Below, one piece after another: positions 16,652-26,556 of a stretch of DNA of 64,000 nucleotides (position 1 is its first letter; every line of letters begins with the position of its first letter). The stretch is from Ignavibacterium sp. GTDB taxonomy: Bacteria; Bacteroidota; Ignavibacteria; Ignavibacteriales; Ignavibacteriaceae. The notes beneath the pieces were generated by a model that was given only the letters and a program-made list of their open reading frames with translations, made no database searches and was not told the DNA's origin. The stretch spans positions 682,001 through 746,000 of the forward strand of contig NZ_AP026678.1 of NCBI RefSeq assembly GCF_025998815.1. The letters are read 5' to 3'. The translations under genes and the position numbers were made by a program.

Positions 16652-18283
16652 CTAATCTTCCTTTTCTTCAAATAATGGAGTTCCGATACAAGCGTTTGGT
16701 TCATTAATTTTTAATAGGTTAGCAATTGTTGGAGCTATATCAACTACAAACACAGGTTTATTAATCTCTTCAGCAGGAATTTTCCAGCCGTAGAATATTA
16801 AAGGTATATGAGTATCGTAAGAATAAGCTGAGCCGTGAGTTGTTCCTTTCTCAAGAAAATTATTCAGATAACCTGGCATTAAGTTATAAGCAATATCTCC
16901 TGAACGCGATGGATTCCAGCCATTTAATATTGAATTAGAATTTGTTCTTGAGGCAACCTGAGTTTCCAGGAATTCTCTAGTAACGATTGTTTGAATTTCT
17001 GAAAATGTATCTCTCAGATAATTTTTTATTTTTCTTTGAACTAAAGAGATATCCAATCCTTCACGGCTTATGAATTCACGATTCAGAAAAATTTGTCTGT
17101 TAGAAAAATTTTCGATTATTTCTTCAGAACTGAATTCTCTTTTAGCATAAGCCATCAATGAATCTCTAACTCTGCTATTTCCAATTCCACCAACAGGCAT
17201 TCTGTTTTCTTTCAGATAAGCTGGTGTTTCAATTCCTGCATGGTCAGATGTGAGGAATAATAGATAATTATCTTTTCCGATTTTCTGATCAAGAAAATTC
17301 AAAAGCTCAGCAATCTGTCGGTCAATTCGCAAATAAATATCCATAAGTTCATAAGAGTAATTCCCTACTTCGTGAGCTATTAAATCAGGTGTAGAAAAAC
17401 TGATTGCAAGAAAATCCGGATATTCATTTTGTCCGAGCTTTTCACTCACAATTGCCTCTTTGGCTAAATCAAGAACAAGTTGATTTGCAAACGGTGTAAA
17501 CTGAAATGCATTATACTTTTCATCAGATTTAAGATTTTTGAAAGAATGTGGAAACGATGTTTTACCTTCATTAAATAAATCTTTTTCATATTTCGATTCA
17601 TCAGAAGGATTATTTTCATATGCCGATTTATCTAACAATAAGCTCCAATCATTTGAAAGATATTTGTTCGGATATTTTTTTGAATTAAAGTTATTAACCC
17701 AATCAGGAAGCTTACTCATATAATAAGTTGATGTAATAAATTTACCGGTTTTGTTATCATACCAATAAGCAGCATCGGCCAAATGTCCTGCAGGAAGTAT
17801 TGCACCTCTATCTTTGATCGAAACAGAAATAACTTTTGATTTTTTATTTGTGAAAAGTTTTAATTCGTCTGTTATAGTTGAAGCAAGAAGATTGACAGGC
17901 GACTTTTTACCATTTGAGTTTTCAGTTCCAACTGAGGTTTGTGAATCATCCTGAACACAATTCAGCATCCGTTTATTTCTTTTATCATAAAAATCATTTC
18001 CAATTATTCCATGGAAAAACGGAGTTGTTCCGGTATAAATTGATGCATGTCCGGGACCGGTGCTTGTTAATTCATAATTATAATGAGCAAAAGTAAAGTT
18101 GCTACCTTTTTCCGCAAGTCTTTTAAAACCATCTTCACCGTAAAGATGATAGTAACGATAAAGATCATTAAAACGCATCTGATCGACTACAACACCAACT
18201 ACCAATTTTGGTCGTTGAACCTGAGCTAGTAAAGATGAAGTTACTATAAGAATAAAAATGAATGTGATTGATTTGAATTTCAT
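16652..18283 (-). CDS. PafA-type alkaline phosphatase (secreted phosphomonoesterase)
   Basis: Signal peptide (about residues 1-20) followed by an alkaline-phosphatase-superfamily fold. The metal-site Asp is D34 in GVVVDQM, and the nucleophile is T75 in STGPGHASIYTG. The zinc ligands are visible in PDLIAHEVGNYS, LTSDHAG and GTTHGSAYSYD. The substrate-site residues that define PafA, an Asn after the nucleophile (N96 in GIIGNDFY) and K-x-R (SIKDRGAILPAGH), are present, so it should act on phosphomonoesters rather than diesters. Length 543 fits. It stands alone, with about 370 bp before the MerR gene and 88 bp after the cytochrome gene. Phosphate control is plausible, but no Pho box was identified. 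Confidence 0.88.
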   Translation of the reverse strand: MKFKSITFIFILIVTSSLLAQVQRPKLVVGVVVDQMRFNDLYRYYHLYGEDGFKRLAEKGSNFTFAHYNYELTSTGPGHASIYTGTTPFFHGIIGNDFYDKRNKRMLNCVQDDSQTSVGTENSNGKKSPVNLLASTITDELKLFTNKKSKVISVSIKDRGAILPAGHLADAAYWYDNKTGKFITSTYYMSKLPDWVNNFNSKKYPNKYLSNDWSLLLDKSAYENNPSDESKYEKDLFNEGKTSFPHSFKNLKSDEKYNAFQFTPFANQLVLDLAKEAIVSEKLGQNEYPDFLAISFSTPDLIAHEVGNYSYELMDIYLRIDRQIAELLNFLDQKIGKDNYLLFLTSDHAGIETPAYLKENRMPVGGIGNSRVRDSLMAYAKREFSSEEIIENFSNRQIFLNREFISREGLDISLVQRKIKNYLRDTFSEIQTIVTREFLETQVASRTNSNSILNGWNPSRSGDIAYNLMPGYLNNFLEKGTTHGSAYSYDTHIPLIFYGWKIPAEEINKPVFVVDIAPTIANLLKINEPNACIGTPLFEEKED

Positions 18284-18371
18284 ATAAAGTAAAAATTTTA
18301 TTGAACAATGAGTTGCAAACTTAAATGATTTCTAAAAAACTGTGCAATAAATGATGCGCATTAACAATTTA

Positions 18372-21104
18372 TTAATATTTTGGCAAAACACATTTATTAC
18401 TGACTTTCTTCAAAACACTTTCCCAATCAAATAAACTTGCTTTCATAATCTCAGAATTTTCATCGTGACAAGTTAAACAGGCACCGACAGTTAAAATTCT
18501 TTTCTGCTCATCTGCATTAAATGGTCTTGTTGTTTCTCTTGTTGTTGATGATTTATCTCTTGTTTTGAAAAATCCAATCCATGCATCCATAGGTAAATTA
18601 TCTTCCGGAAGAAGTTTGAATTTCGGTTTAAAACTCCATTTACCGTCAGAAGAAAATTTCATTTCCCCTTTACCATAACCGAGTGTTAAAGAATTATTAT
18701 GACACGATTGACAAGTTCTTCCCTTTTTGTTTATTGTATGTGAAAATGTCGGTGCAAAAAGTCTCTTAAATATTTTTTTATTCTTGTCGGATTTAAGTTT
18801 CTCAAGTTTTATAATCATTCCGGGAATAAAAGTATCTATAATTTCTTTTCCGGACTTATCTTTTTTAATTCCGAGTGCAGGATAATCCTGATAAAACTCA
18901 GATGCATTTTCAATCCAGCTTCCTTTGATATCTTTATTTTCCAACAAATCAAAACCTTCTTCATTCGGATTATATTCCGTATGACAACCAACACAATAAG
19001 AAACCCACTGAGTATGACACGAATTGCAGGATAATCTTTGATGTGATTTTCCTTCAATGCAAATAAACGCTGGTGACTTTAGCTGCAAAGAATCATTACC
19101 ACTTTTTGTTATTAAAAATTTGTTCCCTGCTTTATCAATGAATGAATTTGTTAAGGCAATGTTTCCGTTTTCACTAGAAATAAATTTTGCTTCTGAGCGA
19201 GATGATTTTCTTAAATCAATAATTTTTCTTGATTCATAATCCAATTCATTATAACTGATTGATTTAACTTTTTGTGAATGACAATCTGTGCATTGAACTT
19301 TTACTTGTTCTTCTTTGTGTTTGTAAAGATTTCCATCTCCCATTACCTCCTGAGCAATATGACAATCAATACATTCCATTCCTGCTTTATGATGTATGTC
19401 CTCATCCGTTTTTTGAAATACTCTTCCATCAGCTAATAGTCTGAATTTTTGTTTTTCATTTACTTTATCCCACTGAGTCAATGTTTCATACCATCCTTCA
19501 TAATTTGTTGAAATTCTTCCTGAACGACTATGGCAACCAAAACAATGATTATTTGAGATGCTTAGATTTAACTGAGGATGTATCGAAGGAATTTTTATTG
19601 AACTTTCATTTGAATTCAGAGATTTAACTTTTGACTTCAAATAAATATTTAATTCATCTTCTGCTTCCGAACTGTAATTCAAATGGCAAGCATTACAGCC
19701 ACCACCACGTGAAAGCTCGTTGATTGGTCCTAGTTCAGTTTTCGGATTTGCTAAATGGCACGATGCACAAAGATTTCGCAAATGTGAATCAGCATCACTC
19801 AGCTTAATATCTTTTATATGGTTTAACATTGTTGGTGAATTGCTCTCATCAAAAACAAACCGATTTACACTAACTATTCCACTAAGCGTTGACATAATCG
19901 AATTATTAATTCTCGGAACAATATCAGAATGACACTGGGCAGTACCACAAGTAATATGAGCATCTTCAATATTTCCTGGTATCAAAATCATTCCCCGATG
20001 TGCAGAATTTTTATTAAGCGTAAATGCATTACCTCGATGACAACTATAGCAACCGATTGCTTCAGGATTGTGTGATGATTCAATTCCTTCCATTTGATGA
20101 CAAACTATACAACCTTCTTTCCTACCCAAAACTGTTTTAAATTTCTCGGAAGAAATCTCATTCACATCAATATCAGAAAAACTTGCAAGAGGTTGAAAAT
20201 CAGAGATGAATTTATATGTGTTATTCCAGGGAAATACAAACTCCCAGTTTTCTCCTCTGAAATAATATCCGATAATAGTAAGTAACAAATAAATTAGTCC
20301 AAGAAATACGAATGATTTTTTAATAAGTGTTGCGATTTTATCAGAAGATTTTTTTAAGTAATAAAATGCTAAGAGCAGAAGAAAAGTAAACAATAACACT
20401 AATTGAGTTTGAGAAATCCAATGAAGGATTTCCTGCAATCCTACAAAGTACCACGGACCTTTGACAACCTGATGTAATCCATCGTTCAACATTGGCGCAA
20501 AAACATACCCAAGCAATGCAGAAGAAATTAATGAGTATAAAAAAACTGAAATCTTCGGCCAGATAATTTTAGAGTGCTCGATAATTAATATTGATAAAAT
20601 TATTGTAGCAGTAGCAATGTGATTCACATATACAATCTGATAATCGCTTTCTCTTCCGAGTAAAGTAAAAGCAATACTATCACCAATAAAAGGAATTTCT
20701 TTTAGGAGCGAACTAAATATTGAATAAGCTTGCTGAGAATCGGCGTCACCTTTCAGTATGAATCCGCTGAGCATTACAAAAAAAGTTATTACAATAGAAG
20801 CAGTTAAACGAAACCAAACTCCATCTTTTACTTTATACTCAGTCTTTCTTTTAAGATGATCGATTATATGAAGTATTGTAAAGATAAGAAAAATTTGTGC
20901 AGACCAGTAATGAACATTTCTAAAAAAAACTCCGGCAGGACTCAGAAGCAATAACTCCGAAACAGACTCATAAGGATTCTTTACATCATACGGAAGAGCG
21001 ATAAACACTCCACTTACAACAGCAATGATAAATGATGCTGTAGCAACATTTCCAAAAGGAAGATTCCAAAAATCACTAAATGCTTTAAATCTTTTCTTCA
21101 ACAC
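18372..21104 (-). CDS. Cytochrome b6-like membrane domain fused to a twelve-haem cytochrome c domain
   Basis: 910 residues. The N-terminal ~290 residues form a cytochrome b-type bundle. The helix-B histidines are 14 residues apart (HYWSAQIFLIFTILH) and the helix-D pair is 15 apart (HIATATIILSILIIEH); the 15-spacing is the b6 (b6f) form, not bc1. After the last membrane helix the rest is extracytoplasmic and has eleven CxxCH sites (CIVCH, CYSCH, CASCH, CNACH, CFGCH, CIDCH, CTDCH, CNSCH, CVGCH, CQSCH, CLTCH) plus one CGTAQCH (C-x4-CH). It starts 1 bp after the Rieske stop, so the two form a quinol:cytochrome c oxidoreductase with a built-in multihaem electron exit. Partner acceptors are not encoded nearby. 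Confidence 0.9.
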   Translation of the reverse strand: MLKKRFKAFSDFWNLPFGNVATASFIIAVVSGVFIALPYDVKNPYESVSELLLLSPAGVFFRNVHYWSAQIFLIFTILHIIDHLKRKTEYKVKDGVWFRLTASIVITFFVMLSGFILKGDADSQQAYSIFSSLLKEIPFIGDSIAFTLLGRESDYQIVYVNHIATATIILSILIIEHSKIIWPKISVFLYSLISSALLGYVFAPMLNDGLHQVVKGPWYFVGLQEILHWISQTQLVLLFTFLLLLAFYYLKKSSDKIATLIKKSFVFLGLIYLLLTIIGYYFRGENWEFVFPWNNTYKFISDFQPLASFSDIDVNEISSEKFKTVLGRKEGCIVCHQMEGIESSHNPEAIGCYSCHRGNAFTLNKNSAHRGMILIPGNIEDAHITCGTAQCHSDIVPRINNSIMSTLSGIVSVNRFVFDESNSPTMLNHIKDIKLSDADSHLRNLCASCHLANPKTELGPINELSRGGGCNACHLNYSSEAEDELNIYLKSKVKSLNSNESSIKIPSIHPQLNLSISNNHCFGCHSRSGRISTNYEGWYETLTQWDKVNEKQKFRLLADGRVFQKTDEDIHHKAGMECIDCHIAQEVMGDGNLYKHKEEQVKVQCTDCHSQKVKSISYNELDYESRKIIDLRKSSRSEAKFISSENGNIALTNSFIDKAGNKFLITKSGNDSLQLKSPAFICIEGKSHQRLSCNSCHTQWVSYCVGCHTEYNPNEEGFDLLENKDIKGSWIENASEFYQDYPALGIKKDKSGKEIIDTFIPGMIIKLEKLKSDKNKKIFKRLFAPTFSHTINKKGRTCQSCHNNSLTLGYGKGEMKFSSDGKWSFKPKFKLLPEDNLPMDAWIGFFKTRDKSSTTRETTRPFNADEQKRILTVGACLTCHDENSEIMKASLFDWESVLKKVSNKCVLPKY

Positions 21105-21105
21105 T

Positions 21106-21492
21106 TCAGGAAAAAATAATTATCTGATTTTGTTTTGAATCCATTTTGAATTTAAGTTCCGTTAAACTTTTGGCTGCAGGACCCTTTATCGGAATTCCAT
21201 TTAAATCAAACTGAGAACCATGACAAGGGCAAGTAAAAATATTTTTATTCACATTATTTATTCTGCATCCCAGATGAGAGCACCTGGAACTAAATATTTT
21301 TAACTTGTCTTTATTCTTAATTATTATGAAGTCCTTCTGTAAAGTAATTCCATTTGGAAAATCATTGGTAAGGGCTGTTTGCTTTTCTCTAAAATTAGAA
21401 TCAAAAATATTTTTTGTAAGTCTATCCCAGAGATAAATTAAAATAACTCCGAATGAGGGAAAAAATATTTTAAGAAATTGTTTTCTGTTCAC
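21106..21492 (-). CDS. Rieske [2Fe-2S] protein of the b6-type complex
   Basis: Short Rieske protein (128 residues) with an N-terminal membrane anchor (about 8-24, FLKIFFPSFGVILIYLW) and the two cluster-binding loops CSHLGC and CPCHGS (C-x-H ... C-x2-H, plus the structural disulfide cysteines). The loop continues with QFDLNGIPIKGPAAKSL, typical of b6f/bc Rieske proteins. It is the first gene of a two-gene operon with the cytochrome b/multihaem fusion and should take the first electron from menaquinol. The gene diverges from the thioredoxin-TPR gene across a 146-bp gap that must carry both promoters. Confidence 0.93.
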   Translation of the reverse strand: MNRKQFLKIFFPSFGVILIYLWDRLTKNIFDSNFREKQTALTNDFPNGITLQKDFIIIKNKDKLKIFSSRCSHLGCRINNVNKNIFTCPCHGSQFDLNGIPIKGPAAKSLTELKFKMDSKQNQIIIFS

Positions 21493-21638
21493 AATAAATT
21501 CTGAATATAACTTATTTCAAAATTAGTGATTTATTTCATTAAAGAAACTTTAGTTAATAATTAATTTTGTGATGTAAGTTTAAAACCAAATTAATTCATA
21601 ATCATCTTATTGCCGATAATTAAATAAAAGGTTAGAAA

Positions 21639-22454
21639 ATGAAATACGATACAGATAATTTTCAGAAAGATGTAATTGAACAAAGTTTCATCACACCCGT
21701 TTTAGTTGACTTCTGGGCTGAGTGGTGCGCTCCATGCAGAATTCTCGGTCCTGTTTTGGAACGACTTGCAGAAAAATATAAAGACCAATGGAAACTTGTA
21801 AAATTAAATACAGACTTGTATCCTGATATCGCAGCTGAATACGGAATCAGAGGAATTCCAAATGTTAAACTTTTTCATAAAGGTAAAGTTATAAATGAAT
21901 TCACTGGTGCTTTGCCCGAGCATATGATAGAAGAATGGTTACGCAAATCAATTCCGAGTAAATTTTCTGATATGATCGAGAAAGCAAAAAAGCTTTTGGC
22001 CGAAGGTAAAATAGAAGATGCAAAAGTTATTCTCGAACAGGTTCACAATGGTGATATTAACAATGGTGAAGTAAAAATTCTTCTTGCAAAAATTTTAGTT
22101 TATGAAAATCCAAAAGAAGCTCTTAGACTTGTTGAAAGTGCACAGCTATCTAACCACACTGTGGAGTTAGCTGAAGCAATAACAACAATGAGTCAGTTAT
22201 TCGGGAAATTAAATAATCCTGATGAGCTACCCGAGGATTCAGTGAAGAAAATTTATATTGATGCTATAAAAGATTTACGTGATAAAAATTTCGAAAGCTC
22301 ACTTGAAAAATTCATTGAAGTAATTCGTGAAAATAAAGCATACGATGATGAAGGAGCAAGAAAAGCCTGCATTGCAATTTTTAAGTATCTTGGTGAAGAG
22401 CACGAAACAACATTAAAGTACAGAAGAGAATTTAGCAGAGCGCTATATGTTTAA
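21639..22454 (+). CDS. Thioredoxin domain protein with TPR-like C-terminus (CnoX/YbbN-like)
   Basis: Residues about 1-108 are a thioredoxin domain with the active-site sequence FWAEWCAPCRILGPVLERLAEKY and the cis-proline in RGIPNVKLF. From about 115 the protein is helical with tetratricopeptide-like repeats (AKKLLAEGKIEDAKVILEQV; LRDKNFESSLEKFIEVI). This is the architecture of CnoX (YbbN), a holdase that also forms mixed disulfides with damaged cytosolic proteins. It has no signal peptide. Unlike E. coli YbbN, which has SxxC, this protein keeps both CxxC cysteines, so it can probably also reduce disulfides. AAAGG precedes the ATG. Confidence 0.9.
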   Translation: MKYDTDNFQKDVIEQSFITPVLVDFWAEWCAPCRILGPVLERLAEKYKDQWKLVKLNTDLYPDIAAEYGIRGIPNVKLFHKGKVINEFTGALPEHMIEEWLRKSIPSKFSDMIEKAKKLLAEGKIEDAKVILEQVHNGDINNGEVKILLAKILVYENPKEALRLVESAQLSNHTVELAEAITTMSQLFGKLNNPDELPEDSVKKIYIDAIKDLRDKNFESSLEKFIEVIRENKAYDDEGARKACIAIFKYLGEEHETTLKYRREFSRALYV

Positions 22455-22457
22455 TCA

Positions 22458-24428
22458 TCAGAATCGATGATTATAACTTAAGCTTGTTATAAATTCATTA
22501 AAACTACCGCCTCTGAAAGTTTTTCCATCAAATCTCATGAATGAAAAAGATAAGGTAATGTTATCTGCATCAGTCAGATTATAACCGTTGCTTAAGCTTG
22601 CTCTGTAAGATTTATTTCCTTGATTAAATGCTGTTGACAAATTCAATGCTGAATTCAGTTTATTTGAAAAAGCTTTATTCTGAAAATTAAGTGCGTAATT
22701 ATGTGTAAATGATTTTACAGTATCAAAAATACTTGAGTTAACAAATCCCGCGCTAAAATTTGAACTTAAATCTGAGGTTATACCAAAACCTAATCCTAAA
22801 TTCAAAGAATGAATAATTGTTGTATTATTTTTAAGCAGATATGATTTATTGTCAGTATTCTGCAAAGAATAATTTATGTTAATCGTCTTCATAAAACCTT
22901 TCGGATCGACAGAAAAATTATTATTGAAATTCAGCACCAAATTATTGAAATCAATCTTAGTTGAGTCATTATTCGAATCGTTAGCCATAAAAAGCAAATT
23001 GCCTGTAACAGTACTCGTCCAACTATTTGTTAACCTAACATTAATGCCTGCTGTAATAATGTTTCTTGCTGTTGTAAATATTTTTTGGTCAAGCAAATTA
23101 TCAGTTTGTCTGATATAAGATAAATTGAGATTTACAGTTGAAATTCTGATGTTATTCATTATCGAAAATTCCTGAATATCATTGTGAAGATAAGCTGTGC
23201 CGAGTGAATTATAACCAGGTTGAATTCTTCGATATCCGATTTTTGTACTGAAAGCGCTGAACCTCAAAGCAAGTGAAGTATTGAATGCAAAATCATAATT
23301 AGTTCCCACACGAGGTTTATAAATTTTAGATATGAATGAAGGAATATCTGATGAGTCGAGATTTAGTTCAGAAGCTCTTAAATCTCTTGAATAAACACTA
23401 CCGGCAGCATCGAAATCAAAACTTACAACATTATTAAGAAAAGAAATTTTTCCTTTTGTTCCGAGCACTAAATTTTCCTGTGGGGTTACAGAATTTTGAT
23501 TTATAATATTATTTTTATTTGAAACAATTGAAGTCTGAACACCAGAACCTATTGAAAAGTAATTATCACTTAAATCAAAAACTGTTGAATCATCCTGACT
23601 TGAAACTTTTATCAAAGCTTCAAAAGAAATTGGTCCTGTAACTGTCCAGTTATAAAAACCAACATTAGGTTGATTATCTGCAATAATTTCAAAAGTTGAA
23701 CCGCCATCTCTTGATAATTCAATTTTAATAGCACCACCAACATTGACTGAATTCCATGTAATTGAAATGAGGGCACCAATATCAAGAACATCATTTCCGT
23801 TTGGAGATAAGATTGTGATGCTTTTGTCATTTCGATCTAATGAAGAAATTTCATCTTTTGCACGGAGAAAAATTAAATCAAGAAAGCTGACTGATTCATT
23901 TCCATAACCAATTTTGGATGCAAGGAGAAATCTTTTAAAGCTTCCATCCTGCGCACCACCAGGAACTGATCTTCTTGTAAATCCGGCAGCAGTCGAAAAT
24001 CTAAAATTGCCTGGGTTAAGATTAATTCCACCACCACGAATAAGTACGCCACTAAGGGTGTACCGGGAATATTCAGTGCTGAAATCACCAAGATGTAATG
24101 AACCCCAACTCCATTTAGGATTTATTCCGAACTGATTGATATTTTGTCGGGCGGAACTACCTTCAGTTGAAATTAAAAATTCAAAAGGTATCTGAATTAA
24201 ATCGAATAAGTCAATTGTAGGTCTGAAAAATAATCTTCCTGTAGCATTTGGTCTTCGGGCAAATTCATTATTGGTTGTGTAGTATTCTCCATAGGCGCCA
24301 ATCTCACCACCTATTCTGAAATTTTCTTTGACAAAATTTGAATTTTCAGATTGTGAATCCTGCTGAGCCAATAAAGGAATAGCAATAATCAAAATTATGA
24401 TTAGAAAAAATATGACGGATATTTTCAT
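22458..24428 (-). CDS. Predicted outer-membrane beta-barrel protein with an internal Ig-like domain
   Basis: 656 residues with a signal peptide (about 1-21, ending LLAQ). An N-terminal strand-rich part includes GEIGAYGEYYTTNNEFARR. An Ig-like insert sits at about 205-290, starting ITILSPNGNDVLDIGALISI, of the type often seen in surface proteins of Ignavibacteria. The C-terminal half has regular alternating strands and ends in SYNHRF; a terminal Phe is the usual barrel-assembly signal. It is the third gene of a minus-strand operon behind the fibronectin-like and giant secreted proteins (14-bp gap), so it may anchor or export them. No specific family was recognised. A weak 7-bp hairpin overlaps its stop codon. 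Confidence 0.75.
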   Translation of the reverse strand: MKISVIFFLIIILIIAIPLLAQQDSQSENSNFVKENFRIGGEIGAYGEYYTTNNEFARRPNATGRLFFRPTIDLFDLIQIPFEFLISTEGSSARQNINQFGINPKWSWGSLHLGDFSTEYSRYTLSGVLIRGGGINLNPGNFRFSTAAGFTRRSVPGGAQDGSFKRFLLASKIGYGNESVSFLDLIFLRAKDEISSLDRNDKSITILSPNGNDVLDIGALISITWNSVNVGGAIKIELSRDGGSTFEIIADNQPNVGFYNWTVTGPISFEALIKVSSQDDSTVFDLSDNYFSIGSGVQTSIVSNKNNIINQNSVTPQENLVLGTKGKISFLNNVVSFDFDAAGSVYSRDLRASELNLDSSDIPSFISKIYKPRVGTNYDFAFNTSLALRFSAFSTKIGYRRIQPGYNSLGTAYLHNDIQEFSIMNNIRISTVNLNLSYIRQTDNLLDQKIFTTARNIITAGINVRLTNSWTSTVTGNLLFMANDSNNDSTKIDFNNLVLNFNNNFSVDPKGFMKTININYSLQNTDNKSYLLKNNTTIIHSLNLGLGFGITSDLSSNFSAGFVNSSIFDTVKSFTHNYALNFQNKAFSNKLNSALNLSTAFNQGNKSYRASLSNGYNLTDADNITLSFSFMRFDGKTFRGGSFNEFITSLSYNHRF

Positions 24429-24442
24429 AAGAATTTCTAAGT

Positions 24443-26545
24443 TTAATTTTTAACTAAAACAGGTGATGAAATTGTTATTGTTGATTCGGCATTACCAGAA
24501 ACTGCTTTAATTCCATATTGATACTCACCTTGATAGATTAACTCATTATCCGTAAAAATTGTCTTATCAGAATCGACAGAGGCATAATTTTCAAACTTTC
24601 CGCCATTCACCTTTCGATAAATCACATAATAGTTAAAGTTGCTCTTTGGCTTTTGCCAATTAAGCATAACCACTTTCTTTTGAGTATCATAACTTGCAGT
24701 GAGATTATCTATCTGAAAACCTTTTAAATTTTGTTTTACTTTGACACCAACTGTTGGAGATAATTCAGATTTATTTCCTGAGCTATCAACAGCTTGCAGA
24801 GAGTACAAATAATAGTTCGGACCTGTTACATCTTTATCAATAATCCTTTTAGAGAAATCGAAATTATTTTTAAATGCCATAACTTGTGACCAACCAGTTT
24901 GCTTTTCACCTTTTCTGAACAGAATGTGTTCAGCCACATCTTCACTTGAGCTTGGGATAATATTTAGTACCACAGCGGTATCTGTTACAAGATAATCGGA
25001 GATTAGCGGAGTAACCGGCGGAACAATGTCAGGTTTTATTAATTTCAATATATCAGAGCGAACGCTGTGATTAAAATTTCTATCGACAGCAGCAATCTGA
25101 TAAAATATTTCTTTTGTCAGTGTATTCAGACTAATCGTATCCACAAAAACAGTATCCTGAATCGGATAAGGTGTGAGATTACTAAACTCGTGGTCTTCAG
25201 CATTTGCGAAGTAAACTCTGTAACCGGTTATATCTGGATCGGCTCCCAAAGGCCAGCGAAGAGTTACGATTCCGAGAGTATCAATAGCTCCTGTTAATCC
25301 AATCGGTTTAGCTGGTGCAATAGAATCAATTAAAAATCCATAAGCAGGCATAGATGCACTGACATTGCTTGCTGTATCTACTGCGAATACTATGTAATAA
25401 TTCTCATCAATTCGATCAGGATTTCTATCAACAAATTTTCTCGTTGATGTGCTCAATAAATCAGATGTGATTTGTTCATATTGCCCACCAATTGAACCGC
25501 TTCTGCCAATGATAAAACCTTTTAAATCTGATGGAGGATTCTCAAGTTTCCACTCCAATTCTATGTTACCATTTAAATCTATAATTGAAGTTATGACAGG
25601 TGGTTCAGGAGATGTTCGGTCTCTTCCCATTGCCTCTATAATGTTTGAAGGTTCGCTTAATTCAGCAAATGGAGTAATTCCTATCAAACGATACTTATAT
25701 AAAAGATAGTTTCTTGCAATTGTTGTATCGGTGTAATAAATGTATTTATCAGGTTGCTGAGTGGGGTCCTGTGTTGCCTGAAGATAAGGAGTTTGATTTA
25801 ATCTCTTCCAGTTTTTCCCATCCTCACTTCTTTCAATCCAATAAGCAGTAAATTCAGGTTGATACTCTTCTCTGCTCCACCGCAATTCAATTTGATTTTC
25901 CAGTTCATTTTTTTCAAGATCCGGAGCTTTAGGAATTTCATTTGGAAATCTTGTATCAACGAAAACAAATCCTGTATCCATTCTGGATAAATCATATGGT
26001 ATAATAGCATAAAGGTACTGCTCATCCTTCTCAATGGATTTATCAACTAGTCGTAACCCTAAAGCATCTGCTACATCTGCATCCATATCTGCTGCAAATA
26101 ATGCAAATGAGTAACGAAGTTCCTGTTCAAGGGACAGAGTTCTTACATTTGCAGCGTCAAAGTTCTGTTCACTAATTCGAAATTGTTTTCCATACAGTGC
26201 TTGTGCAGCAATTGGTGCAAACTGATGGTTCTGTGGAAATTTTGATTTCCACGCTTCAAGCGGTAGAGGTTTAATTGTATCATTTCCAATTTGTTGTGCT
26301 TCAACAGGTTTTTTCCCTTCTAAATTCACTCTAAATCTAATAACCTTATAACCATTGTCATTTCCTCTTGACCAGGCAATATAATCCGGTGGTGCCCATC
26401 GAATAATTACTTCATTCGATTTAATGTTTGCAAGAACAGTAATGTTTTTAATTGAATCCAATGATTCATTTTCAGTTTGAGCAAAAATGTTTACTGCTAA
26501 AAGAAAAATTACTGTTGAAATTATTTTTATGCTGAAATTGTTCAT
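24443..26545 (-). CDS. Secreted protein with multiple fibronectin type III-like domains
   Basis: 700 residues with a signal peptide (1 to about 22, NIFAQ). Several tandem domains of about 90-100 residues follow the fibronectin III pattern: repeated W-x-x-P near the start (IRWAPPDYIAWSR, ELRWSREEYQPEF, LEWKLENPPSDLKGFIIGRS, LRWPLGADPDITGYRVYF, LNWQKPKSNFNYYVIYRK) and a Tyr-rich end (YLYSLQAVDSSGNKS). No catalytic motif is visible. It lies between the 2218-residue protein (11-bp gap) and the barrel protein (14-bp gap) and is likely part of the same cell-surface assembly. A sorting domain of the T9SS A or B type was not evident at the C-terminus. Confidence 0.8.
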   Translation of the reverse strand: MNNFSIKIISTVIFLLAVNIFAQTENESLDSIKNITVLANIKSNEVIIRWAPPDYIAWSRGNDNGYKVIRFRVNLEGKKPVEAQQIGNDTIKPLPLEAWKSKFPQNHQFAPIAAQALYGKQFRISEQNFDAANVRTLSLEQELRYSFALFAADMDADVADALGLRLVDKSIEKDEQYLYAIIPYDLSRMDTGFVFVDTRFPNEIPKAPDLEKNELENQIELRWSREEYQPEFTAYWIERSEDGKNWKRLNQTPYLQATQDPTQQPDKYIYYTDTTIARNYLLYKYRLIGITPFAELSEPSNIIEAMGRDRTSPEPPVITSIIDLNGNIELEWKLENPPSDLKGFIIGRSGSIGGQYEQITSDLLSTSTRKFVDRNPDRIDENYYIVFAVDTASNVSASMPAYGFLIDSIAPAKPIGLTGAIDTLGIVTLRWPLGADPDITGYRVYFANAEDHEFSNLTPYPIQDTVFVDTISLNTLTKEIFYQIAAVDRNFNHSVRSDILKLIKPDIVPPVTPLISDYLVTDTAVVLNIIPSSSEDVAEHILFRKGEKQTGWSQVMAFKNNFDFSKRIIDKDVTGPNYYLYSLQAVDSSGNKSELSPTVGVKVKQNLKGFQIDNLTASYDTQKKVVMLNWQKPKSNFNYYVIYRKVNGGKFENYASVDSDKTIFTDNELIYQGEYQYGIKAVSGNAESTITISSPVLVKN

Positions 26546-26556
26546 ACCACCACCTT

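Noticed and set aside
22453-22472. Hairpin AATCATC/GATGATT between the convergent thioredoxin-TPR and barrel genes
   Set aside because: Only 7 AT-rich base pairs, overlapping both stop codons and without a T-run; too weak to call a terminator.
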